Shown in pieces: positions 7,534-17,385 of a DNA stretch of 35,008 nucleotides. The notes under the pieces are model-generated. The model was not told the origin of the DNA, searched no databases, and worked only from the letters and a program-made list of their open reading frames with translations. Source of the DNA: Anaerolineae bacterium (GTDB taxonomy: Bacteria > Chloroflexota > Anaerolineae > 4572-78 > J111); contig JAKLJP010000060.1 in assembly GCA_023151115.1 (NCBI GenBank), positions 1 to 35,008 of the forward strand. Reading direction: 5' to 3'. The translations under genes and the position numbers were made by a program. Within the stretch, counting starts at the first letter, position 1; every line of letters begins with the position of its first letter.

Positions 7534-10500
7534 ATGAACTATCGAGACCTAATCCGGTTTGACCCCATTGAAACGGTGGTTCAACTGCGAGACGCCGACC
7601 AATTGAAGGCGGCCCGGCAGCTGGTGGCCACCTATGTGATTTCAGAGCAGATGGCCGAGCGGCTGACCCAGCTCGTCTTTCCGCAGCTTCAGTTTGAGCG
7701 GCCTGCCGACAATAAAGGCATCCTGGTGGTTGGCAATTATGGTACCGGTAAGTCGCATTTGATGTCGGTCATCTCCAGTATTGCCGAGCATGCCGACTTA
7801 GTGACTGCGCTCAAGCATAACGGTGTGGCTCAATCCGCTGGAATGATTGCCGGCAAATTTAAAGTGGTTCGGGCCGAGATTGGGGCCACCACGATGTCTT
7901 TGCGGGATATTCTTCTGGTCGTGCTGGAGGAATACCTGGCCGAGCTGGGCGTGAATTTCACCTTTCCAGCCGCCAGCGCCGTTTCAACCAACAAGCCGGC
8001 CTTTGAACAGATGATGGCCGCTTTCCACCAGCATTATCCCGACCACGGCCTGTTGCTGGTCGTGGATGAATTGCTGGATTACTTGCGCACCCGGCGCGAC
8101 CAGGAGTTGATCCTCGACCTCAATTTCCTGCGAGAGGTGGGTGAGGTTAGCAAAGACCTGCGCTTTCGCTTTATCGCCGGGGTGCAGGAGACCCTGTTTG
8201 ATAATCCTCGCTTTTCCTTCGTCGCCGACACAGTGCGCCGGGTCAAAGATCGCTTCGAGCAGGTCCTGATTGCCCGGCAAGATGTGAAATATGTGGTCGC
8301 CGAGCGGCTGCTGAGCAAAACCGCCGAGCAGCAGGCCAAAATCAGGGAACACCTGCTCCGTTTTACCCGGCTCTACGGCGATATGAACGAGCGGTTGGAT
8401 GAATTCGTGCGCCTGTTCCCGGTCCATCCCAATTACATTGATACCTTTGAGCGCATTTCGGCCATTGAAAAACGTGAGGTTTTGCGGACCTTGTCGCTGA
8501 CCATGAAACGGATTCTGGATCAGCCCGTGCCCGACGATAAACCGGGGTTGATTGCCTATGACAGCTACTGGATCACCCTGCGTGAAAACTCGGCCTTCCG
8601 CGCCGTACCGGATATTCGTAAAGTCATCGATAGCAGCCAGGTGCTGGAAGCCCGGGTGCAGCAGTCTTTTACCCGCCCGGCCTACAAGCCGATGGCCCTG
8701 CGCATCATCCATGGGTTGTCGGTTCACCGGCTGACCACCGGCGACATTACGGCCAGACTGGGGGCGACGGCCGAGGAACTGCGCGACACCCTCTGCCTCT
8801 ACCAGCCCGGCATCGAGGAGATGGGCGGTGAGCCGGCCGACAACCTGCTGACCCAGGTGCAGACGGTACTCCGGGAAATCTTGAAAACGGTCAACGGCCA
8901 GTTTATCTCGCTGGCTCCGGACAGCGGCCAGTATTACCTGGACGTATACAAGGACGTGGACTACGATGCCCGGATCGAGGAACGCCTGGGTAGTCTCGAC
9001 CAGCACAAGCTGGACCTGGCTTACTACAACGCCCTGGCCCGCATCCTGGAGCGCTCCGACAGCTTTTATCCAGGCACCCACCTGGCCTGGGAATACGAGC
9101 TGGAATGGCTGCAACGCAAGGCTTCCCGTAGTGGCTATATGTTCTTTGGCACGCCTAACGAACGCTCGACCGCCCAACCGCCGCGAGATTTTTATCTTTA
9201 TTTTGTCCAGCCGTACGACACACCTTACTACCAGGATGATAAGCGGCCTGACGAGGTTTTTTTCCGCCTGACCCACCGGGATGACGTTTTTGACGACAAC
9301 CTGGGCAAATATGCCGCCGCCCTGGACTTAGCTTCGACAGCAGCAGGCCAGGCCAAGTCTACCTACGAGTCCAAGGCCAACGATTACCTGCGGGAACTGG
9401 TCAAGTGGCTGCAAGGTCATATGGTCGCTGCTTATGAAGTCGTCTACCGGGGCCAGGCCCAATCCATCCCGGTCTGGTTTAAAAATGCGGAACGTTCAAA
9501 CGTTCAATCCTTCAAACAAGGCAACGTGCGTGACCTGGCCAACACGGTCAGCTCGATTGCCCTGGCCCCCCATTTTGAGAGCCAGGCCCCGGAATACCCG
9601 GCCTTTTCTGTCCTGATTACCGGCGCCAGCCGCTCCCAGGCGGCTCAAGATGCCCTGCGCTGGATGAAAGGTTTGACGAAGACTCAACAAGCGACGGCGG
9701 TGCTGGATGCGCTGGAACTGCTCGATGGCGACCAACTGGCCCCCGATCGTTCACGTTATGCCGCTTATATCCGGCAGCAGCTCAAACGGAAAGGGCCGGG
9801 CCAGGTGCTCAACCGGGCTGAATTGATCGCTGAGGAGCAAGTTGGCATTGAGTATATGGCGCCCCGCCAATACCGGCTGGAACCGGAGTGGGTCGTCGTG
9901 CTCCTGGCGGCGCTGGTCAACAATGGCGAGGTGATGCTGGCCCTGCCGGGTAAAAAATTCGATGCGAATGCCATGGATGCGTTGATCAGCACGCCGATTT
10001 ATGACCTGATCAATTTTAAGCACCTGGAAGCGCCCAAAGAGTGGAACCTGCCGGCGCTGCGGGCGATCTTTGAACTGCTCGATCTGCCGCCCGGTCAAGC
10101 TCAATTGGTCACGCAGAATAGTAACGAGGCGGTTCAGGGGTTACAGGTCGCAGTGCAAAAGACCGTTGAAAAATTAGTGCTGGCCCAACAACAACTGCTG
10201 CAAGGGAGCCTGGCCTTGTGGGGCCAGCCGGTTTTTGATCCCACCGAACAGGCCACTTACCGGACCCGTCTGGATGAGGCCAAATCTTTCCTGGAGCGGC
10301 TGCAAGCCTACAATGCGCCGGGCAAGCTGAAGAATTTCCAACAAGACGCGGCCGACATCAAAGGGCAGCAGGCCGGCCTGACGGCTTTGGCCGAGGTGGA
10401 GGCGCTGCAAAGCCTGATCGTCGAATTGGCCCCCCTGACCGGGTATCTGGCCCAGGCCGAAGCCTTTCTACCTGAAACTCATCCCTGGGTGGGCCAGGCT

Positions 10501-11259
10501 CGGGAGGCCCGCCAGGTTTTCCTGGGCCAGCTTAAAGACCCGGCCCAACGCAGCGCTGCCAATTTTAAACAGCAGCTTGGCCAAAGGTTGCGCCAATTGA
10601 AGCAGGATTACATCAATATTTACATGGACCTGCACACCCGAGCCAGGCTCGGCTTGAACGATGATAAGCACAAAGCCAACCTCATGCGCGATCAGCGCCT
10701 GGCGCAATTGGGTAAGCTGGCCACCATTGACCTGCTGCCCACCGGCCAGTTGACCGACTTGCAGCACCGCCTGGCCAGTCTGAAAACCTGTTTTAGCCTG
10801 ATCGAGGCCGAGCTGCAAAACGCGCCGTTATGCCCGCACTGCGGCTTCAAGCCGGCCCTGGAAGCTGCCGCCGCCCCGGCCGGCAACCTGTTAGCCGCCT
10901 TGGACAACGAACTGGATCAACTGCTGGCCGACTGGACTCGAATCTTGCTGGACAACCTGGAAGATCCGACCATCCAGAGTAACCTGGAACTGCTCCGGCC
11001 GGACGAGCGGCCCTTAATTCAGGAGTTCCTGGCCCGGCGCGTCTTGCCGAGTCCCCTCAGCCCGGCCTTTATCCACGCCATGCAGGAAGCCCTATCCGGT
11101 CTAACGAAAATGGTGATCAAGAGCGATGACCTGCGCCAGGCGCTTTTGAACGGCGGCTCGCCGATGACATTGGAGGAGATGAGGAAGCGTTTTGAGACCT
11201 ATACGGGCGATCTGGCCAAGGGCAAGGATACGAGTAAGTTGCGGATTGTGTTGGAGTAA
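7534..11259 (+). CDS. brxC: BREX-3 ATPase BrxC (DUF6079)
   Basis: A 1241-residue protein of the BrxC/PglY type, DUF6079 form, the large AAA+-like ATPase of BREX systems. The Walker A motif is GNYGTGKS (residues 67-74) and the Walker B is [12 protein letters not shown] with Asp178. The middle and C-terminal parts are long and helical. A CPHC zinc-knuckle-like pair at Cys1100/Cys1103 ([11 protein letters not shown]) is typical of this form. The start at 7534 is chosen because AAGGA lies about 9 bp upstream; the in-frame GTG at 7498 lies inside the palindromic repeat. BrxC is needed for BREX defence and methylation in studied systems. An in-frame octamer repeat occurs at 9489-9515 (see findings). 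The length is normal for the family. Confidence 0.87.
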   Translation: MNYRDLIRFDPIETVVQLRDADQLKAARQLVATYVISEQMAERLTQLVFPQLQFERPADNKGILVVGNYGTGKSHLMSVISSIAEHADLVTALKHNGVAQSAGMIAGKFKVVRAEIGATTMSLRDILLVVLEEYLAELGVNFTFPAASAVSTNKPAFEQMMAAFHQHYPDHGLLLVVDELLDYLRTRRDQELILDLNFLREVGEVSKDLRFRFIAGVQETLFDNPRFSFVADTVRRVKDRFEQVLIARQDVKYVVAERLLSKTAEQQAKIREHLLRFTRLYGDMNERLDEFVRLFPVHPNYIDTFERISAIEKREVLRTLSLTMKRILDQPVPDDKPGLIAYDSYWITLRENSAFRAVPDIRKVIDSSQVLEARVQQSFTRPAYKPMALRIIHGLSVHRLTTGDITARLGATAEELRDTLCLYQPGIEEMGGEPADNLLTQVQTVLREILKTVNGQFISLAPDSGQYYLDVYKDVDYDARIEERLGSLDQHKLDLAYYNALARILERSDSFYPGTHLAWEYELEWLQRKASRSGYMFFGTPNERSTAQPPRDFYLYFVQPYDTPYYQDDKRPDEVFFRLTHRDDVFDDNLGKYAAALDLASTAAGQAKSTYESKANDYLRELVKWLQGHMVAAYEVVYRGQAQSIPVWFKNAERSNVQSFKQGNVRDLANTVSSIALAPHFESQAPEYPAFSVLITGASRSQAAQDALRWMKGLTKTQQATAVLDALELLDGDQLAPDRSRYAAYIRQQLKRKGPGQVLNRAELIAEEQVGIEYMAPRQYRLEPEWVVVLLAALVNNGEVMLALPGKKFDANAMDALISTPIYDLINFKHLEAPKEWNLPALRAIFELLDLPPGQAQLVTQNSNEAVQGLQVAVQKTVEKLVLAQQQLLQGSLALWGQPVFDPTEQATYRTRLDEAKSFLERLQAYNAPGKLKNFQQDAADIKGQQAGLTALAEVEALQSLIVELAPLTGYLAQAEAFLPETHPWVGQAREARQVFLGQLKDPAQRSAANFKQQLGQRLRQLKQDYINIYMDLHTRARLGLNDDKHKANLMRDQRLAQLGKLATIDLLPTGQLTDLQHRLASLKTCFSLIEAELQNAPLCPHCGFKPALEAAAAPAGNLLAALDNELDQLLADWTRILLDNLEDPTIQSNLELLRPDERPLIQEFLARRVLPSPLSPAFIHAMQEALSGLTKMVIKSDDLRQALLNGGSPMTLEEMRKRFETYTGDLAKGKDTSKLRIVLE

Positions 11260-11286
11260 TTTGATGATCTTAACCGAGGCCGGCAT

Positions 11287-14082
11287 ATGACTCACCAACC
11301 CGCCCTTTTCACCGAACCCACCCCGGCCGCCTCCGGCCCGGTGGAATGCCTGGGCCTGACCTTTGAAAACGACGCCGCCCGCCGGGCTTACTTCACTGAA
11401 AAACTGCGTGAGAAACTGCAAGATCCGGCCTTCCGCCAGATTGAAGGTTTCCCCCTCGGCTCCGACGAAGACATCCTGGCCCTATCCGACCCGCCCTACT
11501 ACACCGCCTGCCCCAATCCTTTTCTGGAGGATTTTGTCAAGTATTACGGCAAACCCTACGACCCGACCACCGACCAGTACCGCCGCGAACCCTTTGCCGC
11601 CGATGTGAGCGAGGGCAAGAACGATCCCATTTACAATGCTCACTCTTACCATACCAAAGTGCCGCACAAAGCCATTATGCGTTATATCCTGCATTACACC
11701 CAGCCGGGCGATGTGGTTTTTGATGGCTTCTGCGGCACAGGTATGACTGGTATCGCTGCTCAACTCTGCGGCGACAAGCGAACTGTCGAGAGTTTAGGAT
11801 ATTTAGCGCAGCCGGATGGTAAAATTTTAGATGAGCAGGGTCGATTTATTTCCCTTCTGGGACCACGCCGGGCTGTTTTGTGCGACCTCTCTCCTGCCGC
11901 CACCTTTATTGCCTACAACTACAGCACACCAGTGGATGTGGCTGCTTTTGAGCAGAAGGCCCGGCGCATTTTGCAGGAAGTGGAGGAAGCGTGCGGCTGG
12001 ATGTACGAAACTACTCACACCGATGGTAAAACCAAGGGTAAGATCAATTACACTGTCTGGTCCGATATGTTTGTTTGCCCAGTTTGTGGGGCCGAAATTG
12101 TTTTTTGGGATGCCGCTGTAGATCAGGCCGCTGGGAAAGTGCGTGATAGTTTCCCCTGTCCAGGTTGTGGAGCGATGCAGAGCAAACGTACCCTCCAACG
12201 AGCTTGGGAAACCGTATTTGACCATACCATGGGTCAAACTATTCGCCGAGCCAAACAAACTCCGGTACTGATTAACTACTCAGTTGGTCAGAAGCGATAT
12301 GAAAAAGTACCAGATAAGGATGATTCGGCTCGTATACGCCAAATTGAAGAGAGTGGCATTCCTTATTGGTTTCCAACAGACCGTATGCCTGAGGGTGATG
12401 AGGCTCGTCGCAATGATGACATTGGTATTACTAACATTCACCATTTTTATACACGGCGCAATTTGTGGTTATTAGCAGCGCTGTGGAGTAAAGCCAATAC
12501 CCCTCTTTTTAGATGGGTAACTTCTAGCGTGATGCAAAGAGCAAACAAGCAGCACCAGATTGCAATTAGCCGTGTTGGGGGCGAAAAGAAAGACGCTGGT
12601 GGCAAGACTGCTGGACATCGCCGAGGAACTCTTTATGTTCCTTCTAACCAAGTAGAATTTTCGGTGTTTGCTCTTGTTCACGAAAGGCTAATGAATCTCA
12701 AGCGGATATCGAGTAGAGATCAGATTTTAAATGAAGTTATTACAGTTACCCAATCAAGTAACAGCTTCAACATTCCAGCAGAGAGTGTTGATTATTTATT
12801 TGTAGATCCACCATTTGGGGCAAATATCATGTACTCGGAACTTAACTTTTTGTGGGAAACATGGCTTCGAGTATATACCAATAACAAGTCAGAAGCAGTC
12901 GTAAACAAAACTCAGCAAAAAAGGCTAGCGGACTACCAATACTTGATGGAATTGTGCTTTAGAGAATTTTTCCGTGTACTTAAGCCTGGGCGCTGGATAA
13001 CGGTCGAGTTTCATAATTCTCAGAACAGTGTTTGGAATACGATCCAGGAAAGTTTATTACGCGCCGGTTTTATGGTTGCTGATGTACGAACTTTGGACAA
13101 AGAAAAGAAAACACATACTCAAGTAACGGCTTCCGGCTCCGTTAATCAAGATTTGATTATTTCGGCATACAAGCCTAATGGCGGTCTGGAAGAGCGTTTC
13201 AAATTGGAAGCTGGCACGACGGAGGGAGCCTGGGATTTTGTCCGCACTCACCTGCGCCAGCTCCCGGTTTTTGCCAGTAAAGATGGCCGGGTTGAAGTTA
13301 TTGCCGAGCGATTAAACTTCTTGCTCTTTGACCGCATGGTCGCCTTCCACGTCCAACGAGGCGTGACTGTGCCCTTGTCGGCGGCGGAGTTTTACGCCGG
13401 GTTGGAGCAGCGCTTCCCCAAGCGGGATGAGATGTACTTCCTGCCCGATCAGGTAGCCGAGTATGACCAGAAACGGATGTTGGCCAAAGGCATTGAGCAA
13501 TTACAGCTCTTCGTCACCGACGAGTCCAGCGCCATCCAATGGCTGCACCAGCAGCTCACCCGGCAGCCGCAAACCTTCCAGGAAATCCATCCCCACTTTA
13601 TGCGCGAAATCGGCGGCTGGCAAAAGCACGAAAAACCGCTAGAACTGGCTGACCTGTTGGAACAAAACTTCCTGCGTTATGAGGGCGAAACACCCGTCCC
13701 GGCTCAACTCTGGGTCTCGTTCGAGCAAGACCCGGATTGGCAGGCCCTGTTGAAAGGCTATAGCCCCGATAACCCGCCCGCCGGCTTGCAGCGCGAAGCC
13801 CGCCATCACTGGTATGTCCCCGATCCCACCCGGGCCGCCGACCTGGAAAAGCTGCGCGAACGGGAACTGCTCAAAGAGTTTGAGGAGTACCGCCAGTCCA
13901 AACAAAAGAAGCTCAAGGTCTTCCGGCTGGAAGCGGTGCGGGCCGGCTTCAAAAAAGCCTGGCAGGATCAGCAGTACCGCACGATTATTGAAGTGGCCGA
14001 GAAAATTCCAGACACCGTGCTGCAAGAGGACTCCAAGCTGCTGATGTGGTATGACCAGGCGGTAACGCGGCTGGAAAATTAG
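11287..14082 (+). CDS. pglX: BREX-associated DNA methyltransferase (PglX-type)
   Basis: A 931-residue DNA methyltransferase in the position of the BREX-3 methylase PglX, which marks host DNA as self. The SAM-binding motif is FDGFCGTGMTG (residues 145-155) and the catalytic motif VDPPFGAN has Asp507-Pro-Pro-Phe510. A second DPPYYTACPNPF block lies at about residues 68-79. Two zinc-knuckle pairs follow, Cys264/Cys267 and Cys291/Cys294. I do not see the WWARRP-type N-terminus of DUF1156 methylases. The start follows the brxC stop by 27 bp. About 11760-13190 is much more AT-rich than both ends, so the gene looks mosaic. The stop codon is supplied by the first bases of a palindromic repeat. Target sequence unknown. 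Confidence 0.83.
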   Translation: MTHQPALFTEPTPAASGPVECLGLTFENDAARRAYFTEKLREKLQDPAFRQIEGFPLGSDEDILALSDPPYYTACPNPFLEDFVKYYGKPYDPTTDQYRREPFAADVSEGKNDPIYNAHSYHTKVPHKAIMRYILHYTQPGDVVFDGFCGTGMTGIAAQLCGDKRTVESLGYLAQPDGKILDEQGRFISLLGPRRAVLCDLSPAATFIAYNYSTPVDVAAFEQKARRILQEVEEACGWMYETTHTDGKTKGKINYTVWSDMFVCPVCGAEIVFWDAAVDQAAGKVRDSFPCPGCGAMQSKRTLQRAWETVFDHTMGQTIRRAKQTPVLINYSVGQKRYEKVPDKDDSARIRQIEESGIPYWFPTDRMPEGDEARRNDDIGITNIHHFYTRRNLWLLAALWSKANTPLFRWVTSSVMQRANKQHQIAISRVGGEKKDAGGKTAGHRRGTLYVPSNQVEFSVFALVHERLMNLKRISSRDQILNEVITVTQSSNSFNIPAESVDYLFVDPPFGANIMYSELNFLWETWLRVYTNNKSEAVVNKTQQKRLADYQYLMELCFREFFRVLKPGRWITVEFHNSQNSVWNTIQESLLRAGFMVADVRTLDKEKKTHTQVTASGSVNQDLIISAYKPNGGLEERFKLEAGTTEGAWDFVRTHLRQLPVFASKDGRVEVIAERLNFLLFDRMVAFHVQRGVTVPLSAAEFYAGLEQRFPKRDEMYFLPDQVAEYDQKRMLAKGIEQLQLFVTDESSAIQWLHQQLTRQPQTFQEIHPHFMREIGGWQKHEKPLELADLLEQNFLRYEGETPVPAQLWVSFEQDPDWQALLKGYSPDNPPAGLQREARHHWYVPDPTRAADLEKLRERELLKEFEEYRQSKQKKLKVFRLEAVRAGFKKAWQDQQYRTIIEVAEKIPDTVLQEDSKLLMWYDQAVTRLEN

Positions 14083-14151
14083 GCCACGAATTGCACGAAT
14101 TAACACGAAAAATATTGAAAAATTAGTGCAAATTCGTGAAATTCGTGGCTA
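14080..14151. repeat. Palindromic CACGAATT repeat, copy 2
   Basis: This 72-bp imperfect palindrome runs from TAGGCCACGAATTGCACGAA to GTGAAATTCGTGGCTA. It starts on the stop codon of the methyltransferase gene and ends 15 bp before the GxxExxY gene. Confidence 0.88.
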
Positions 14152-14166
14152 AAACGGAGCAAGGTT

Positions 14167-14538
14167 ATGGCCGAAATTCTCCATAAAGAACTGGCTTATG
14201 CCATCGTCGGTGCGGCAATGGAAGTACATCGTCTGCTTGGCCCTGGATTTTTAGAAGCGGTCTACCAAGCTGCCCTGGCTCACGAATTTACCCTGCGTAA
14301 CCTCCCCTTTGAGCAGTTCAAAAAATTACCCGTCACTTATAAAGGGGTACTGGTGGGTGACTACGAGGTGGATTTTGTTGTGGCCAATCAAATTATCCTG
14401 GAAATTAAAGCGGCCTCCAGCCTGCACCCCAAGCACGAAGCCCAGGCTCTCAATTACCTGGCCGTAACCGGCTTTCGCCTGGCGATTTTGCTCAATTTTG
14501 GCGCGGACTCCTTGCAACACAAACGCTTGGTGAGGTAG
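14167..14538 (+). CDS. GxxExxY protein
   Basis: A 123-residue protein of the GxxExxY family, named for the motif GFLEAVY (in LGPGFLEAVYQAAL, about residues 36-49). The N-terminal helix has GAAMEVHRLLG. The core DYEVDFVVANQIILEIKA resembles a PD-(D/E)xK nuclease fold (Asp...Glu-x-Lys), and QALNYLAVTGFRLAILLNFG closes the domain. The cellular role is unestablished. It stands between the methyltransferase and pglZ, where it does not belong in the standard BREX-3 set. It is bracketed by two copies of the CACGAATT palindrome 15 bp upstream and 3 bp downstream, so it looks like an inserted unit carried with its repeats. The family call is firm; the nuclease-like fold is an inference. Confidence 0.85.
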   Translation: MAEILHKELAYAIVGAAMEVHRLLGPGFLEAVYQAALAHEFTLRNLPFEQFKKLPVTYKGVLVGDYEVDFVVANQIILEIKAASSLHPKHEAQALNYLAVTGFRLAILLNFGADSLQHKRLVR

Positions 14539-14541
14539 TAG

Positions 14542-14611
14542 TAGCCACGAATTACACGAATTGACACGAAAAAGAGAAAAATTTAGTGAAAATTCGTGAA
14601 ATTCGTGGCTA
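14542..14611. repeat. Palindromic CACGAATT repeat, copy 3
   Basis: This 70-bp imperfect palindrome runs from TAGCCACGAATTACACGAAT to GTGAAATTCGTGGCTA. It fills the gap between the GxxExxY gene and pglZ and ends 9 bp before the pglZ ATG. Confidence 0.88.
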
Positions 14612-14620
14612 AAAACTTCT

Positions 14621-16630
14621 ATGAACTGGCGCGATCAAATCCTGAAAGAATTTCCTCCCCAACTCGGTCGCCTGACCCTGGTCGCCGACCCCGATAGCTT
14701 GATGGCCGAAGAGCTCATCTTGCAGGAGCTCCGGGCCAGGGAGTATAAGGTCCTGCTCTTCGAGAACAGCCTCTCTTTTCGCTTTGCTTATGAAGACAGA
14801 TATCGGACGCACTGGGACCGCGGCGAGTCACTGAATTTGGTGGTCATCCTGCCGCCAGGTGAGCACGATCTGCGCTTGCTCCCTTACGACGTGTGGAGCA
14901 CCGGGCGAAAAGTTAGCTTTAGTCTAAATCACCTCTTTCCCAATCTGCATCAGCCGGTAGTCGCCGCCCTGGAGCGGAGTGATTTTGATAAACTGTATCA
15001 GGCGCTGCGTCAGGAGAGTATTTCCAGCCCGTTAGGCGACACTGCGACCCGCGACTTCGTCTTACGTCACGTTTTCGAGATTGCCCCGGAGCTAATCAAC
15101 CAGCCGTCGGATCTGTTGCACGCCCTCTTGCGCCGGCATTATCGCCAGCAGCGCCTGCCAGCCTTGTTGGTTGAACGTCTCATCAATCGCCTGCGCCAAA
15201 AAAGGAGCTTTGATGACTGGCCGCTGGAGCAGCTTCTTTTGGATCGGCCGGCTTTCCTGGATTTTCTGGGCGAACGCTGGCCTGTTTTCCTGGAAGCCCA
15301 GGCCTCCGGCCAGGTAATCGACGAGCAAGCGGCTGCTTATTTAACCTATCCCGGCCCGGCGCTGCTCCCTTTTGACCATGAGGATGTCCGAGTTTATGTG
15401 GACAGTCTTTTTCTTGAGGGTTTGCTTCAGCCCGTGGCTCATCCCAAAGCGGTCTTGTTAGCCAAGGGGTGGGTTAAGGTCGGCCTACGTCTTGACCCGA
15501 AGTCAGATTTACTGGATCGGCTGGCCGGCTTACTTAAAACCGTCACGGAGGCGGCGCCGCCGGCTGAGGCTACCTACCAGGACTGGTTAGCTTTTGCCTA
15601 TCGTTGGGCGGAACTTCTGGTTTTAAGACAACAGGCTGACTCGATCCGCCAAGCTGCCAAACTCATAGAGCCGTACCAGGCGCTACAGCAGCAGGTTGAT
15701 ACACTCTTTCTGGATTGGCTCCGGCGGCGCTATGGCGGGCTGGCCAACCAACCCGCGCTCACCCCGGTAATGCTGCATCATGTCCCCCGGGTGATGGCTC
15801 GCTACCTGGAGGAGGCGCAGGTCAGCCCGGCTAAGGTCGCTTTAGTGGTGATGGATGGCCTGGCCCTGGATCAGTGGCTGGTTGTCCGCGAGGTCTTGAC
15901 CCGGCAAAACCCGAACTTGAAGTTTCAGGAGGCCGCCACCTTTGCCTGGCTGCCGACCATCACGCCGGTCTCACGGCAGGCGATCTTTGCCGGGACGCCG
16001 CCGCTGTACTTCCCGCAGACGATTTATCAAACCGACAAAGAAGCAGGCTTGTGGCAGCAGTTCTGGAATGGGAAAGGAGTGCCTGAAGGGGCCGCGGCGT
16101 ATGCGCGAGGGTTGAGCGAACCGGCGCACCTGACCCGGGTCGAAGAATTAGCCGCTCATCCCAAAGTCCGGGTGCTGGGGCTGGTCGTGGATAAGGTTGA
16201 TAAAATTATGCATGGCATGGAACTGGGTACGGCTGGTATGCACAACCAGGTCCGGCAGTGGATCGAACAAAAGTTCGTGGTTGAGCTGCTAAATTTGCTC
16301 CTTGACCGAAATTTTGGTATCTTTTTGACAGCGGATCACGGCAATATCGAAGCAGTGGGGTGTGGCAGCCCGACGGAAGGGGTGGCGGCCGACATCCGGG
16401 GCGAACGAGCCAGAGTCTATCCTGATCCCTCCCTAAGAGCCAAGGTCAAAGAAAAGTTTCCCAACGCCATTGCCTGGCCACCCCTGGGTCTTCCTGAAGA
16501 CTATCTACCGCTTTTGGCGCCTCATCGCTCTGCTTTTGTCCAGGAAGGGAAACGAATTGTCGGTCATGGCGGTATCTCGGTGGAGGAATTGATTGTGCCG
16601 TTTATCCAGGTCACGCGGAGGGACTTGTGA
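14621..16630 (+). CDS. pglZ: BREX-3 phosphatase-fold protein PglZ
   Basis: A 669-residue protein of the BREX-3 PglZ type, the hallmark alkaline-phosphatase-superfamily component of BREX. The N-terminal 350 residues are helical and include the typical opening LTLVADPDSLMAEELILQEL. The phosphatase core begins with VALVVMDGLALDQW, where Asp412 is a metal ligand, and continues to FLTADHGNIEA with Asp572-His573, a second metal site. The end has VGHGGISVEELIVPF, the usual final metal-binding His and closing strand. PglZ is required for defence in studied BREX systems and probably acts on a nucleic-acid or protein modification. The start at 14621 follows directly after the third palindromic repeat. 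Its stop overlaps the next gene by 4 bp. Confidence 0.88.
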   Translation: MNWRDQILKEFPPQLGRLTLVADPDSLMAEELILQELRAREYKVLLFENSLSFRFAYEDRYRTHWDRGESLNLVVILPPGEHDLRLLPYDVWSTGRKVSFSLNHLFPNLHQPVVAALERSDFDKLYQALRQESISSPLGDTATRDFVLRHVFEIAPELINQPSDLLHALLRRHYRQQRLPALLVERLINRLRQKRSFDDWPLEQLLLDRPAFLDFLGERWPVFLEAQASGQVIDEQAAAYLTYPGPALLPFDHEDVRVYVDSLFLEGLLQPVAHPKAVLLAKGWVKVGLRLDPKSDLLDRLAGLLKTVTEAAPPAEATYQDWLAFAYRWAELLVLRQQADSIRQAAKLIEPYQALQQQVDTLFLDWLRRRYGGLANQPALTPVMLHHVPRVMARYLEEAQVSPAKVALVVMDGLALDQWLVVREVLTRQNPNLKFQEAATFAWLPTITPVSRQAIFAGTPPLYFPQTIYQTDKEAGLWQQFWNGKGVPEGAAAYARGLSEPAHLTRVEELAAHPKVRVLGLVVDKVDKIMHGMELGTAGMHNQVRQWIEQKFVVELLNLLLDRNFGIFLTADHGNIEAVGCGSPTEGVAADIRGERARVYPDPSLRAKVKEKFPNAIAWPPLGLPEDYLPLLAPHRSAFVQEGKRIVGHGGISVEELIVPFIQVTRRDL

Positions 16631-17385
16631 GTCAAACCAAACAGATTGGCTTTAGCCAACGCATTCAGTTGGCCTGGCTAGAACAAACAGCGATGCTGTT
16701 ATTGGCCGGGAAGAATAAAGAAGAGATCCAGGCGGCGCTCCATGATCTCCTGCAGGATAAACTATCCAAAGACAGTGAGGCTCGCTGGGGTAATCGCGGC
16801 AAGGCCGTCACTATTCTGCTGAATACCTGGGTCTCAGTCCCCTCGGCGATTAAAGGTCTCCGGGATAATGGCCTCGAATTATGGCGCACCTTGCCCCTTC
16901 AGGATCACCTACCCCTCCACTGGGGCATGAGCATGGCTGCTTATCCCTTTTTTGGCGCTGTGGCCGAAACAACCGGGCGCCTGTTACAACTACAAGGAAC
17001 GGTGGCGGCTGCCCAGGTCCAACGCCGTCTGCGCGAGCAGTTTGGGGAGCGCGAGACGGTGGCCCGGGCCGGCCGGCGTATTCTCCGCAGCTTTATTGAT
17101 TGGGGCGTCCTCCAGGACACCGCCGAGAAGGGAGTCTATCAAGCCGGACCGGTCAAAATTATCAAGGATCCCGCGCTGGCGGCGTGGCTCATCGAGGCGA
17201 CCTTAATTGCCAGCGACTCACAATCCAAGCCCCTCCAGACGATTATTCAAAGTCCGATCCTCTTTCCCTTCTCTATCACGCTTCCCAGTTCAAGCCAATT
17301 GGAACAGAATGACCGGCTTGAGTTATTCCGCCAGGGACTGGACACAGATATGGTTTCCCTGCGCAACCACGTGATATTTATGTAA
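16627..17385 (+). CDS. BREX-3-associated protein in the brxA-like position
   Basis: A 252-residue, mostly helical protein starting with GTG in a GTGA overlap with the pglZ stop, so it is translationally coupled to pglZ. Recognisable segments are LAWLEQTAMLLLAGKNKEEI, GNRGKAVTILLNTWV, HWGMSMAAYPFFGAVAETTG, and ERETVARAGRRILRSFIDWG, the last looking like a winged-helix-type DNA-binding helix pair followed by a GVYQAG wing. Proteins of this kind accompany PglZ in BREX-3 loci. In the published BREX-3 gene set the remaining small gene is brxA (DUF1819), a DNA-binding protein, and this may be its divergent form. I cannot show homology to DUF1819 by eye, so I give no symbol. It is the last gene of the operon. 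Confidence 0.65.
   Translation: MSQTKQIGFSQRIQLAWLEQTAMLLLAGKNKEEIQAALHDLLQDKLSKDSEARWGNRGKAVTILLNTWVSVPSAIKGLRDNGLELWRTLPLQDHLPLHWGMSMAAYPFFGAVAETTGRLLQLQGTVAAAQVQRRLREQFGERETVARAGRRILRSFIDWGVLQDTAEKGVYQAGPVKIIKDPALAAWLIEATLIASDSQSKPLQTIIQSPILFPFSITLPSSSQLEQNDRLELFRQGLDTDMVSLRNHVIFM

Noticed and set aside
7984..9276. Long minus-strand open frame (430 codons) inside brxC
   Set aside because: It is antisense to a well-supported gene, and its translation has no domain pattern; it reflects the codon bias of brxC.
11827..12258. Minus-strand frame in pglX as an inserted gene explaining the AT-rich core
   Set aside because: The plus-strand methyltransferase frame runs unbroken through it with the zinc knuckles intact.
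7441..14611. CRISPR array from the repeated CACGAATT units
   Set aside because: There are only three units, far apart and separated by genes, with no regular spacers and no cas genes.
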